A stretch of DNA of 64,000 nt from Winogradskyella wandonensis (GTDB lineage: Bacteria; Bacteroidota; Bacteroidia; Flavobacteriales; Flavobacteriaceae), in the NCBI RefSeq assembly GCF_004346845.1, contig NZ_SMGI01000002.1, positions 620,001 through 684,000 of the forward strand, written 5' to 3'. The notes under the pieces are model-generated. The model was not told where the DNA came from. It searched no databases and saw only the letters and a list, made by a program, of their open reading frames with translations. The position numbers and the translations under genes were made by a program. Positions 35,444-44,096 of this stretch are shown one piece after another (positions within the stretch are counted from its first letter, which is position 1; each line of letters begins with the position of its first letter).

Positions 35444-35974
35444 TTAATTTAATGTAAATTCTCTTTTTAATTTATTAAGCTTATTAGCAATACTTGCGTT
35501 GTATTGCTTATCTCCTACGCGGAGGATGAAACCGCCTAAAATGCTTTCATCTATAATATTTTCGACTTGGGCTTCTTTACCTGTTAGCTCTTTTACTTTT
35601 GCTAAAACCTTAGTTTTTAGTTCATCTGTTAAAGGTACAGCCGTTGTTACTTTTGCTAATTGACTTCCTCTTAGCTCATCGTACAAATGCGTGTAACTCG
35701 TAGCTACATCATTTAACAACGCTAATCTTTTGTTAGAAATTAATGTGTCTATAAGATTGGTTGTATTGCTATTTGCTGTAGCAAATACTGAAGACAACAC
35801 TGCTTTTTTTTCTGATGATCTTACAACAGGACTTTGAAGCATTTGATGTAACTCTTTGCTTTGAGCAATGGCATTAACTATAGATTTCATATCGTTGTTA
35901 ACCGCCTCTTCTGCTTTTTGATCTCGCGCCAAGCTTAAAACGGCTTTGGCATATCTTATGGCTGCTCTGTTCAT
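35444..35974 (-). CDS. atpH: ATP synthase F1 subunit delta
   Basis: Peripheral stalk subunit of 176 residues that joins the F1 head to subunit b. The family pattern is seen in the N-terminal helix bundle (AIRYAKAVLSLARDQKAEE) and the C-terminal LGGFILRVGDKQYNASIANKL. It lies between atpF (50-base gap holding a half palindrome) and atpA. Confidence 0.95.
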   Translation of the reverse strand: MNRAAIRYAKAVLSLARDQKAEEAVNNDMKSIVNAIAQSKELHQMLQSPVVRSSEKKAVLSSVFATANSNTTNLIDTLISNKRLALLNDVATSYTHLYDELRGSQLAKVTTAVPLTDELKTKVLAKVKELTGKEAQVENIIDESILGGFILRVGDKQYNASIANKLNKLKREFTLN

Positions 35975-35992
35975 ATTAATTTATTCTGAAAT

Positions 35993-36015
35993 GTCACTGA
36001 GGTACTCGAAGTGAC
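35993..36015. repeat. Imperfect palindrome in the atpF-atpH gap
   Basis: GTCACTGAG (35993-36001) and CTCGAAGTGAC (36005-36015) pair imperfectly; the right half matches the half copy at 26290-26302. It fills about half of the gap. Confidence 0.6.
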
Positions 36016-36024
36016 CAATTCAAT

Positions 36025-36525
36025 TTAATTCAAAGTTGCTTCACCTAACATTTCCTCAACCAATTTTTCTTGGCTTCCTTTGTTAGATAATTCTTTACCG
36101 ACTACTTTTTCTGCTATATCGATAGATAATCCAGCAACATGAGACTTTAATTCTGCCATAGCAGCTTTCTTTTCGCTATCTATTGCAGCTTGCGCTTGGG
36201 CTATCATCTTGCTTGCTTGTGCTTGGGCTTCTTCTTCTGCGTCCGCAATAATCTTTGCCTTTAGCCCACGCGCCTCTTTAAGCATTGTTTCTCTTTCTAA
36301 ACGTGCTTCTTGTAATAACTTCTGGTTATCTGCTTGAAGATTCTCCATCTCCTTCTTTGCATTTTCTGCAGCGTCTAAAGCGCTTTGGATACCTTCTTCT
36401 CTTTCATTTAACGAGTTAAGAATTGGTTTCCATGCGAACTTTACCATTAATGCAATTAAAGCTAACAATAGTATCGTTGACACTACGAATAACCCTGGTG
36501 AAAAGTCGTTTAATAATTTATCCAT
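36025..36525 (-). CDS. atpF: ATP synthase F0 subunit b
   Basis: Peripheral stalk subunit of 166 residues. One N-terminal membrane helix (about 10-28, GLFVVSTILLLALIALMVKFAW) is followed by a long Ala/Glu/Lys-rich coiled coil that reaches up to F1 and binds subunit delta. Length and architecture are normal. It is preceded by a 95-base gap with a strong hairpin downstream of atpE. Confidence 0.96.
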   Translation of the reverse strand: MDKLLNDFSPGLFVVSTILLLALIALMVKFAWKPILNSLNEREEGIQSALDAAENAKKEMENLQADNQKLLQEARLERETMLKEARGLKAKIIADAEEEAQAQASKMIAQAQAAIDSEKKAAMAELKSHVAGLSIDIAEKVVGKELSNKGSQEKLVEEMLGEATLN

Positions 36526-36564
36526 TTTAATAAATACTTAAATAGTTGTCTTTGTTTAATGTTT

Positions 36565-36604
36565 AAAATACGTCCTGCAACCAACCGTTGCAGGAACGTA
36601 TTTT
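36565..36604 (-). repeat. Strong intercistronic hairpin between atpE and atpF
   Basis: A 17-bp stem (36565-36581 with 36587-36604, one bulged base) with outer arm AAAATACGT and inner arm CCTGCAAC around a 5-base loop. On the minus strand it starts 16 bases after the atpE stop. It is not followed by a T-run, so it looks like an mRNA-stabilising or processing hairpin more than a terminator. Confidence 0.8.
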
Positions 36605-36620
36605 GAGTTTGTTTTGGTTC

Positions 36621-36830
<210 letters not shown>

Positions 36831-36847
36831 TTATTAAACAAATTGTA

Positions 36848-37963
36848 TTAATGATGCTCGTGTTCTTCTACTGCCATACCAATAAATAATGCCGAAAGCA
36901 TTGTAAAGATATAGGCCTGTAAGAAAGCCACTAAAACCTCAATTAATGTTATAAAAAATGACAAAACTAAAGACAATCCTGTTGCACCTATAGGAGTTAA
37001 CTCCTTTTTTAAAGTAAACATGATTGCTATTAAGCTCATCACTACGATATGTCCTGCTGAAATGTTTGCGAATAAACGCACTAATAACGAAAACGGTTTA
37101 ATTAGCAAAGCGCCAGCCAATTCAATTACCGCTAACACTGGTCTAATTAAAACTGGTACGCCTGGCATCCATAGAATGTGCATCCAGTAGTCTTTGTTTC
37201 CGCTTGCTGTGTAAATGATTAAAGTAAAAATCGCCAAACATGCTGTAACGGCCAATTGACCAGTAACATTAAAACCTAGCGGTGTTAAACCTGCTAAGTT
37301 TAATATCCATATAAAAAAGAATACAGTTAACAGATATCCTGTAAATCTCCTGTAATGCTTTTCTCCAATATTTGGTCTTGCAATCTCATCTCTAACATAA
37401 AGTACCAAAGGCTCTAAAACACGACCAAAACCTGTTGGGATTTGTTTTTTCTTGTATTGTCTTGCTAGTTTAGAAAACCAAAACAACATTAACAAACCAA
37501 TAACTAAAATTCCCACAACACTTTTGGTTATCGAAAAGTCTAAAACTCTATGCGCATTTGTAGCGTGATGGTCTTCATCAAACTTTACTTCTGATGCTCC
37601 TTTATCTAACTCATAAATTTTAGAATGAATTTTGGCAAACTTTAAGCCGTCTTTTTCTACAATAACAGAACCATCATCGTTATGATGAAATTCCGAAGAC
37701 ATAAACGTCACTAAACCTTCAGACGTCCATAAAATTACTGGAAGCGGAAAACCAACGTGAACACGTTCGCCTTCATCATTTGTGTAAGAGAATAACGAGA
37801 AGTCATGAGAATCTTGAATGTGATGCAAAATATAAGCTTCTACTTCTTCTTTTGTATTTACTTGACCACCATCGTTTTTAGTGTCTTTTGCAAAAATTGA
37901 AGTCGGCAAAACTACAAGTAATACAAGGGCTAAAAATTTAAAACTTTGTTGAAATATCTTCAT
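36848..37963 (-). CDS. atpB: ATP synthase F0 subunit a, with exported N-terminal extension
   Basis: Stator subunit that forms the proton half-channels. The essential arginine is R296 in KPFSLLVRLFAN. The membrane domain covers about residues 145-365. Unlike E. coli (271 residues), this protein has 371: a signal-peptide-like start (MKIFQQSFKFLALVLLVVL to about 25) and about 115 residues of hydrophilic sequence before the first channel helix, and a His-rich C-terminus (EEHEHH). Long N-termini are known in Bacteroidota AtpB; their role is unknown. It is the first gene behind an internal promoter at 38004-38032. Confidence 0.96.
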   Translation of the reverse strand: MKIFQQSFKFLALVLLVVLPTSIFAKDTKNDGGQVNTKEEVEAYILHHIQDSHDFSLFSYTNDEGERVHVGFPLPVILWTSEGLVTFMSSEFHHNDDGSVIVEKDGLKFAKIHSKIYELDKGASEVKFDEDHHATNAHRVLDFSITKSVVGILVIGLLMLFWFSKLARQYKKKQIPTGFGRVLEPLVLYVRDEIARPNIGEKHYRRFTGYLLTVFFFIWILNLAGLTPLGFNVTGQLAVTACLAIFTLIIYTASGNKDYWMHILWMPGVPVLIRPVLAVIELAGALLIKPFSLLVRLFANISAGHIVVMSLIAIMFTLKKELTPIGATGLSLVLSFFITLIEVLVAFLQAYIFTMLSALFIGMAVEEHEHH

Positions 37964-38003
37964 TGTTATAAAATCAAAAAAACCACTCTTTTCAAATTCG
38001 GTG

Positions 38004-38032
38004 CAAAAGTACGCTTTTTATTAAGAAAACAA
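38004..38032 (-). promoter_or_regulatory. Promoter for atpBEFHAG
   Basis: On the minus strand TTG (38030-38032), an 18-base spacer and TACTTTTG (38004-38011), a perfect TAnnTTTG match. The predicted start of transcription is about 35 bases before the atpB ATG. It would let the F0F1 genes be expressed apart from the upstream sprE-bactofilin-atpZ genes. Confidence 0.65.
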
Positions 38033-38040
38033 TGCGCTTT

Positions 38041-38445
38041 TTAGCTTAAAATTTTGGGCGTGTTTTGTTTAAGGATTTTAATAACAAAAAATACTTCTAA
38101 AAGAAGAAAAATAAGCAACGAACTTAGAAGGCATAAGCGCTCTGAAACTGTTAGGTTTTCTAAAGCAAACACCGCGTCTTGAAAACTGAAAAAAAACAAA
38201 CCTCCTTTAATGAATAATGTAGGTAAATAAATATATCCCAACTGAGGTTGTAAACTTTTAATAGAAGAAAATAACTGAAGGTGAATACAAATTAATGCCG
38301 AGGCAACTGCAAAAAATATATTTGTGTCGTAATAGCTAAATCTAACAGATTGATTATTTGCCTCTAACAACCAATGTTGCAAGTGTAAAACCACAAAAAA
38401 AAGTGCCGCAAAGGACACCACATAAATCAGCAAAGATTTAATCAT
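38041..38445 (-). CDS. DUF6168-type four-helix membrane protein of the atp cluster
   Basis: A 134-residue inner-membrane protein with about four hydrophobic segments, in the position where other bacteria carry AtpI. It resembles the flavobacterial DUF6168 family. Its ATG overlaps the 3' end of atpZ by 8 bases, so translation is probably coupled. A role in F0 assembly or c-ring insertion, like AtpI, is plausible from position only. Confidence 0.7.
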   Translation of the reverse strand: MIKSLLIYVVSFAALFFVVLHLQHWLLEANNQSVRFSYYDTNIFFAVASALICIHLQLFSSIKSLQPQLGYIYLPTLFIKGGLFFFSFQDAVFALENLTVSERLCLLSSLLIFLLLEVFFVIKILKQNTPKILS

Positions 38446-38671
38446 CTTCTTTAGAAATTTTTATTACTTGCGCAATGACCATATACATTGCTGCAAACAC
38501 CGAAAATAATGTTACTGTGGTTTCTAGATAATCGGTCCCATATTTAGTGTCTAACCATTTCCCAAAGTAATTCCCTAAGAAAATAGTGCCACCCATCTGA
38601 AATGCTGTCCCTGTAAACCGTATAAATTTACTAGGCGCTTTGTCCTTTTTGGTTTTTTCCTTCTCCTGCAT
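38438..38671 (-). CDS. AtpZ/AtpI-family protein
   Basis: A 77-residue protein with two predicted membrane helices, matching the AtpZ family (FIRFTGTAFQMGGTIFLGNYFGKWLD). AtpZ and AtpI help ATP synthase assembly or form a Mg/Ca channel with F0 in other bacteria. ATG 38671 follows directly after an in-frame GTG. The start lies within the 3' end of the bactofilin gene (41-base overlap in another frame), and its end overlaps the next gene. Confidence 0.85.
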   Translation of the reverse strand: MQEKEKTKKDKAPSKFIRFTGTAFQMGGTIFLGNYFGKWLDTKYGTDYLETTVTLFSVFAAMYMVIAQVIKISKEDD

Positions 38672-39044
38672 CACTTGCCAAAGTTTTTACAGCGCCCATA
38701 GAACACGTTGCGTTAAATGTTGCGCCTGGCTCAACTGCTAATTTATTCACTTGTACTTCGCCATCGATTTGAGCAGAAGATTTAAGGGATAAAGTACCTT
38801 TTAAGCTAAGTTTACCTGAAAACTTACCTTCGATATCCACGTTTACCGCTTCTAAGGTACCGACGATGCTTCCGGCTTTTCCTATAACAACTTTGCCATC
38901 GGTCTTAACAGTTCCTTCTACGGTTCCATCGATTCTAAATGGTCCTTTACTTTCAATATCGCCTACGATTTTTGTTCCGTGTGCGATTATATTTTGTTGA
39001 CTCGTTGACTCCATGGTTGTTTTTTGTTTTTTATTTGAACGCAT
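38631..39044 (-). CDS. Bactofilin (polymer-forming cytoskeletal protein)
   Basis: A 137-residue bactofilin. A short, charged N-terminus precedes the right-handed beta-helix core, whose repeats are plain: IIAHGTKIVGDIESKGPF, IDGTVEGTVKTDGKVVIGKAGSI, VNVDIEGKFSGKLSLKGTLSL. Bactofilins polymerise without nucleotide and place envelope enzymes. It lies 13 bases after sprE and overlaps atpZ by 41 bases, so it is in one transcript with gliding/T9SS and ATP synthase genes. A later ATG (39014) is possible as start. Confidence 0.92.
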   Translation of the reverse strand: MRSNKKQKTTMESTSQQNIIAHGTKIVGDIESKGPFRIDGTVEGTVKTDGKVVIGKAGSIVGTLEAVNVDIEGKFSGKLSLKGTLSLKSSAQIDGEVQVNKLAVEPGATFNATCSMGAVKTLASDAGEGKNQKGQSA

Positions 39045-39057
39045 TGTTCTGGGGAAT

Positions 39058-41661
39058 TTATTCTGGATTTATGTATTCATTTAAACTTTTATGGCGTTGA
39101 ATAATAGCATAATTGGCTGATGAAGCCGTAATGTAAGGTTTAGTAATTGGTTTTTCGTTATCTAACGTGTAATCGTCTAAGGTTGGCCCAAAGCCCATAG
39201 CCGAAGTTAAATACGTTAAGCCATGCACTACTACAAAAGTCGTGTTTTCGTTATATACATCTTCTGAAAGACTTATATCCTTGTATGGCAAACGCTCCAT
39301 TATTTTAGATAGTTTATCTTTAAAGGTCTTAATTTCTTCTTTCTGAGCGCTATCGAATTGATAAATGACATAAAACGAATTTCCCTCGTCCTCTGGTAAA
39401 AACTCTTTACTTTTCATTAGCGGTAACGCATCTTTTAAAATATCTTGAGCGCGTTTACCTTCTTCTGAGTTTGGATACGTTAGCGCTACATAATTAACTG
39501 CTTCTTCGTAAGCATCAAAGCCCTTTAATCGTCCGATTGCAGACGCTTTTAGAATTTCGAATTTCGGGACATACCCATCACCTTCAAAACGTTTTATATT
39601 CTCTTCTGCCTCGGAAATAACTTGTGCGTAAGCCTGCGCTTCAAACTTACGGTAAAGATTCTCGTAAACCGTTTCTGGATTGTTTTGGTCTTTTGCTAAT
39701 TGAGAGTTTGGGTTTCTTAAAATCTCTGCATATCTAGAGTCTGGGTGTTCCGCAATGAGGTTATTTTTAGCAATTTCGTACTCGTCTGTTTGCCCAAGCA
39801 ATTCGTAAATTTTAACCAAGTTGTATTTTGAAGGGATAATTAATCGCTCTTCAGGATTGTTTTTCAGAAGGTTTTCTAATTTATCTTTTGCTAAAATATA
39901 CTCCTGAAACTTTTCTTTATAAATAAGGCCTAACTGATAATATGCAAAGTTTCGCTCTGTGGCTATGCTATCTAAAATTACCTTGTCTGAAGGGAGTTTT
40001 TTTATGTAATATTCAGGATCGTACAATTCTAATTGTGTTACGATTTCCTCGGCTGTTTCTCCACCTTTTCCTTCGGAGGAAGCTCCCTTTCTCCCAGCAG
40101 ACAATCGCCAATTATCTTGTGGTTTTCGTTCTCCCCAAAGTTTAAAAAACTCCTCTTTACCGTATGCTGAAGTTGTAGGATTATAAAAGTAAAAATCTGA
40201 ATTACTACCACTATTAGAACCTGGTAATCCTGGTACAGTTCTGCCTCCTGGACCTGTTAGACCAGCAAATCCGCTGCCTTTGGAGCTACCACTTCTGCTC
40301 GCTGCTTTGTCCGCTCTTTTTTTCTCGAACTCTTTAGCTAAAGAATCTTGAACTTTCAACTCTTTAATATAGTCATTAAAAAAAGTAACTTGCTCTTCTT
40401 TAGGTAATTTCACCAAATCGATAATACTATCATTAGCTCTAGCAATGCCTTCGTAGTATATAACGTCGTCCAAATTTTTACGCTTTTTAGCCACAACACG
40501 ATAAGGCTTGGTCTTTTCGACCATGTTGGTTAATGTACTGTCGTAGTAAGCCCCAGCGGTTTTGTATTCCGTACGGTCAAAATACATATCTCCTAGCGTT
40601 AGATAGTTTCTTGCAAAAAGAACTTTATCGTTATTTAATGTTTTATTAGATGCTATGGATTTGTTGTAATAAACCTCTGAAAGACTATCTCTAGATTGCG
40701 ACTGATGGTATCGTGCAATACGGTGATAGATTTTATCTAAAAACGGTCTGTTTTCCCGATTTTCCTCTAGTTCGGTGAGGTATTCCAAGAACTCTAGTTT
40801 GTTACCCGTTTCTGCATCGAAGTTATTGGACTTAGCCAAATGCGCATTAATGTAAAATGCGCGCGGAATTTTTCGATGCATTTCGATAATTTGGTCAAAA
40901 GCCATATTTGCACTGTCCTTTTTACCAAACTCGTTGTATAGTTGTCCTCTAATAAAATGATATCTTGCTTTCTGAGCATTTATTTTAGAGGCTACTGCTG
41001 CTGTATCTAAATATTTTAACGCTGTATCTTTTTGTTTAATGTCTAAGTAAGCATCTGCAAGAACAGCTGAGATATCTGCTAAATCCTGACCCTCGACCTC
41101 TTCTTGTTTTAAGTGACGTTTTAAGTTTTTTATAGAAAGTTCTGGATTGCCTAAGCGCAGATTAGTCTTTTCGCGCCAAACTTTTACCTGATTAATCTTG
41201 TCGCTAGAAGGATACTTGTTTAATATGTTATTAAAAGCCGCCATTGCAGGGACAAAACGCTGGTCGTAATACCTTGCTTTACCAAGCAACAGGTAGGCTT
41301 CGTCTATCTGTGGGTTTTTTTCTTTCCCGTTAATCGTCATGCTATGCTTCTGAATAGCTTTTGTGGCTTTTTCTTCAGCACGCTCAAAATCCGAGTTTTC
41401 GGCTTTATTGCCTAATCTAACCTCATCTGTATTAGCTTCGAAACGCTCGATTGGTAGTAACTCCCAAAAATTTTCTGTATAAGCATTATTAACGGTTTCT
41501 AAACCTTGTTGTAAAGCAATTTCGCCATTGTAAAGAATGTTATATTCTGTACCAACAGAATGCCAAGCTCTGTTTATAAAGTTGTCTTTTTTTCTTGAAC
41601 AACTCTGAGTAATTAATACAACTAAAAGAAGTGATATTGAAGCTTTTGTAAAGGTTTTCAA
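39058..41661 (-). CDS. sprE: T9SS/gliding lipoprotein SprE (PorW), TPR-rich
   Basis: An 867-residue lipoprotein required for type IX secretion and gliding in its family. The signal peptide ends in the lipobox TQSC (Cys at 21). The rest is built of TPR-like helices (for example LLLGKARYYDQRFVPAMAAF and YLTLGDMYFDRTEYKTAGAY), interrupted near 450-530 by a Ser/Gly-rich linker. The length equals that of F. johnsoniae SprE. The start is TTG at 41661; no ATG or GTG is in frame upstream. In Porphyromonas, PorW links the PorKN ring with other T9SS parts. It is the first gene of the group that runs into the ATP synthase genes. Confidence 0.9.
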   Translation of the reverse strand: MKTFTKASISLLLVVLITQSCSRKKDNFINRAWHSVGTEYNILYNGEIALQQGLETVNNAYTENFWELLPIERFEANTDEVRLGNKAENSDFERAEEKATKAIQKHSMTINGKEKNPQIDEAYLLLGKARYYDQRFVPAMAAFNNILNKYPSSDKINQVKVWREKTNLRLGNPELSIKNLKRHLKQEEVEGQDLADISAVLADAYLDIKQKDTALKYLDTAAVASKINAQKARYHFIRGQLYNEFGKKDSANMAFDQIIEMHRKIPRAFYINAHLAKSNNFDAETGNKLEFLEYLTELEENRENRPFLDKIYHRIARYHQSQSRDSLSEVYYNKSIASNKTLNNDKVLFARNYLTLGDMYFDRTEYKTAGAYYDSTLTNMVEKTKPYRVVAKKRKNLDDVIYYEGIARANDSIIDLVKLPKEEQVTFFNDYIKELKVQDSLAKEFEKKRADKAASRSGSSKGSGFAGLTGPGGRTVPGLPGSNSGSNSDFYFYNPTTSAYGKEEFFKLWGERKPQDNWRLSAGRKGASSEGKGGETAEEIVTQLELYDPEYYIKKLPSDKVILDSIATERNFAYYQLGLIYKEKFQEYILAKDKLENLLKNNPEERLIIPSKYNLVKIYELLGQTDEYEIAKNNLIAEHPDSRYAEILRNPNSQLAKDQNNPETVYENLYRKFEAQAYAQVISEAEENIKRFEGDGYVPKFEILKASAIGRLKGFDAYEEAVNYVALTYPNSEEGKRAQDILKDALPLMKSKEFLPEDEGNSFYVIYQFDSAQKEEIKTFKDKLSKIMERLPYKDISLSEDVYNENTTFVVVHGLTYLTSAMGFGPTLDDYTLDNEKPITKPYITASSANYAIIQRHKSLNEYINPE

Positions 41662-41745
41662 AAGATAGATTATTTGGTTAAAGCATAACGAAAAATAGAC
41701 GTTAATGTTATCTTAAGTGGTAAAAATAAACATCTTTTTGAAAAA

Positions 41746-41781
41746 GAAGTCGAAATCGAAACTGAAGTTGAAGTCGAAAAC
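41746..41781. repeat. Six hexamer units GAARTY-like in tandem
   Basis: The units GAAGTC, GAAATC, GAAACT, GAAGTT, GAAGTC and GAAAAC follow each other without gaps. They sit between sprE and the ABC ATPase gene, next to the latter's terminator. This is degenerate microsatellite-like sequence. Confidence 0.6.
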
Positions 41782-41787
41782 AAAAAA

Positions 41788-41807
41788 ACCCGAGATATAA
41801 CTCGAGT
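41788..41807 (-). terminator. Terminator of the PadR-ABC operon
   Basis: ACCCGAG (41788-41794) and CTCGAGT (41801-41807) form a 7-bp stem that is complete on the minus strand with one G-U pair, followed by seven Ts. It lies 24 bases past the ABC ATPase stop. Confidence 0.75.
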
Positions 41808-41830
41808 CTTTTTAGACATATTTCTAGTTC

Positions 41831-42556
41831 CTACTCTTCCTCTTCAGAAACGGTAACTGCACTTTTTGCAAAGTGTGCTTCGAGTTCTTTTAAGGTTGTA
41901 GGGTTAGTTTCTAAGTCTTTAACAACTTCACCTTTTTCCAACACCACAATACGCTCGCAAACGTCTGTAACGTGCATTAAATCGTGACTAGACACTAAAA
42001 CGGTAACGCCTTGTTTTTCAGCTAAATCTTTGAGGATTTGCTTTAAACGAATCTGTGTTGTTGGGTCTAGGTTTGCAAAAGGTTCATCTAAAATAATAAC
42101 GTCTGGATTACCGATTAAGGCAGCAACAATCCCAGCTTTCTTTTGGTTACCCTTACTTAGGTCGCGTAAGTACTTTTTCTTTCCTATAATTTCACCATTA
42201 AAGAAATCTTCGAACTTAGCGGTTAGTCTATCTACATCTGCTTTGTTTTGACCTCTTAAATCGCCGATGAAATAGAAATATTCTTCAGGTGTTAAGTAGC
42301 CAATCAAAAACGTTTCGTCAATAAAAGCCGAGGTAAATGGTTTCCAATCTTCACTTTGCGATACCACCACGCTATTATTAGTAATTGTGCCTGTTGACGG
42401 ATTTATTAAATCTAAAAGTAAGCTGAAATAGGTGGTTTTACCAGCACCGTTGTTACCTACAAGCCCAAAACTTTGGCCCTTTGGAATTTCTAATTCGTCT
42501 ATTTTTAGAACTTGAACGCCGTTGTATGATTTTGAAATGTCTTTAGTATATATCAT
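41831..42556 (-). CDS. ABC transporter ATP-binding protein
   Basis: A 241-residue ATPase of the type that pairs with DUF5687 or ABC-2 export permeases. Walker A is GNNGAGKTT (about 34-42), signature LSKGNQKKAGI, Walker B VIILDEPFANLD, and a switch His in VSSHD. The C-terminus is acidic. It lies 12 bases after the DUF5687 permease gene and is the last gene of the PadR operon. Substrate unknown. Confidence 0.93.
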   Translation of the reverse strand: MIYTKDISKSYNGVQVLKIDELEIPKGQSFGLVGNNGAGKTTYFSLLLDLINPSTGTITNNSVVVSQSEDWKPFTSAFIDETFLIGYLTPEEYFYFIGDLRGQNKADVDRLTAKFEDFFNGEIIGKKKYLRDLSKGNQKKAGIVAALIGNPDVIILDEPFANLDPTTQIRLKQILKDLAEKQGVTVLVSSHDLMHVTDVCERIVVLEKGEVVKDLETNPTTLKELEAHFAKSAVTVSEEEE

Positions 42557-42568
42557 GGTTGTGTTTTA

Positions 42569-44047
42569 TTAAGAGTCTTTGCCAAATGCAGCAATCATTT
42601 TGTATTTAGAATCGAGATATTTTTGTGTGATACCTTTCATTAATGGTTTGTGTAGTAAAATTCCTAAACCTCCTGCCAGGACGAGTACAGCTACTGCAAC
42701 TTCGAACCCGATAAGCCAATCTAAAAGTCCAAAAATTGCCATAGGCACCAGCATTAAAGGAATACCAATTAGCCATTGTACTGCTCCTGTGCCTTGGTAG
42801 TTGAAGGCTGCTTTTTTATCTAAATCTATCTTTTTACGATTAAAACTTCCGCCCCACATAATGACGTGCGTATTAACACCGATATTATACACCGCAGCGG
42901 CAGCATGCGCAATTAAAATTTTATAGCCAAAGTATACATAAGGAATACCTAAAACGAACATTACTACCACGCTCATAGTCATAAGAATCCATTTTGAACG
43001 CAAATACTGTTCGTATTTAATATTCTGACTCATCAGCATTTTGTAGTAACCACTATCCCAAGCTGGAATAAATTGTCCAAAATTAATTAGGAAGAATCCA
43101 GTGGAGAAAATTCCGATAAATGCGAACATAAACGTCATGTCTCTGTAGATAGGCTGTGGATAAAAAAACAAGCCATAAAGCAAGCCTATTACCATTAAAA
43201 ATGCCATAGATTTAGTGCGTTTGTTACGCCAAATTAACTTTAAATCTAATTGCATAAATGGTGCAATATCACCAAATCGATTAGTCCACGATAAGTCTGA
43301 TGCATTTACCTCTTTTACCTTAGATTGTAATGAAGCGTCTAGATATAATTTATCCTTAAGTAGTTTAAAATTGTAAAAATATAGACCTATTAAAAGCGCT
43401 ATTAGTACTAAGATGTAAACAGGGTTTTCAGTTATTGCTAAAATTCCTTGGCTTACGATTTCTGAGAAGGAAATAATCCCAAAATAATTTAAAGCAAATA
43501 GGCCGCCGCCAACTATCAAAAGAGGTAAAAACGGAATATCTAATTCTGCAGAAAATGCTTCAAGAATAAAGTTTAAAAAATTAGCAATAAACGTTATTAA
43601 GACCATTGTTGCTAACCATGTTAATACAACAGAAGCAGAATAACCATTATTTAACAACGAAACGCTAAACGGAACCGTTAAGAATAATGGTAAAAAGTTA
43701 AAAAAGGATAGTGCTGATTTCCCTAAAATAAAATTAACAATAGACGAGCGTTTAACCGGCAATGTTAATAGTGGTTTTGCACTCATTACTGGTAATTTCT
43801 GAAAGAAAAATCTAATAAATAATTCGGCAATAATCCAATAGAAGATAAATGTATTTGCGACTATAAATGGGTCTTGTTCTGGGAAAAGTTTGGTTAATAT
43901 TTTATACATAAATACCCCAAAAAACACGAAAATACCAATCATGTATAGCGCAAAGAATACAAGAAGAATATTTAGTGCAATGTTTTTTTGCCAATACGAA
44001 GACCGGAAATATTGTTTCCTCTCTAAGCTTAAAAAGTGTTTTATCAT
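42569..44047 (-). CDS. DUF5687 membrane protein, ABC permease
   Basis: A 492-residue integral membrane protein with about 12 predicted helices. The N-terminus MIKHFLSLERKQYFRSSYW and the VMSAKPLLTLPVKRSSIVNF loop fit DUF5687, a Bacteroidota family encoded next to ABC ATPases. It is probably the membrane half of an exporter with the ATPase downstream (12-base gap). It lies 49 bases after the second HAAS-like gene. Confidence 0.9.
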   Translation of the reverse strand: MIKHFLSLERKQYFRSSYWQKNIALNILLVFFALYMIGIFVFFGVFMYKILTKLFPEQDPFIVANTFIFYWIIAELFIRFFFQKLPVMSAKPLLTLPVKRSSIVNFILGKSALSFFNFLPLFLTVPFSVSLLNNGYSASVVLTWLATMVLITFIANFLNFILEAFSAELDIPFLPLLIVGGGLFALNYFGIISFSEIVSQGILAITENPVYILVLIALLIGLYFYNFKLLKDKLYLDASLQSKVKEVNASDLSWTNRFGDIAPFMQLDLKLIWRNKRTKSMAFLMVIGLLYGLFFYPQPIYRDMTFMFAFIGIFSTGFFLINFGQFIPAWDSGYYKMLMSQNIKYEQYLRSKWILMTMSVVVMFVLGIPYVYFGYKILIAHAAAAVYNIGVNTHVIMWGGSFNRKKIDLDKKAAFNYQGTGAVQWLIGIPLMLVPMAIFGLLDWLIGFEVAVAVLVLAGGLGILLHKPLMKGITQKYLDSKYKMIAAFGKDS

Positions 44048-44096
44048 AGTTTGGTTAGGTTGTCTGTTGGTGTTAGTAGCAAGATACTAACTTTTG

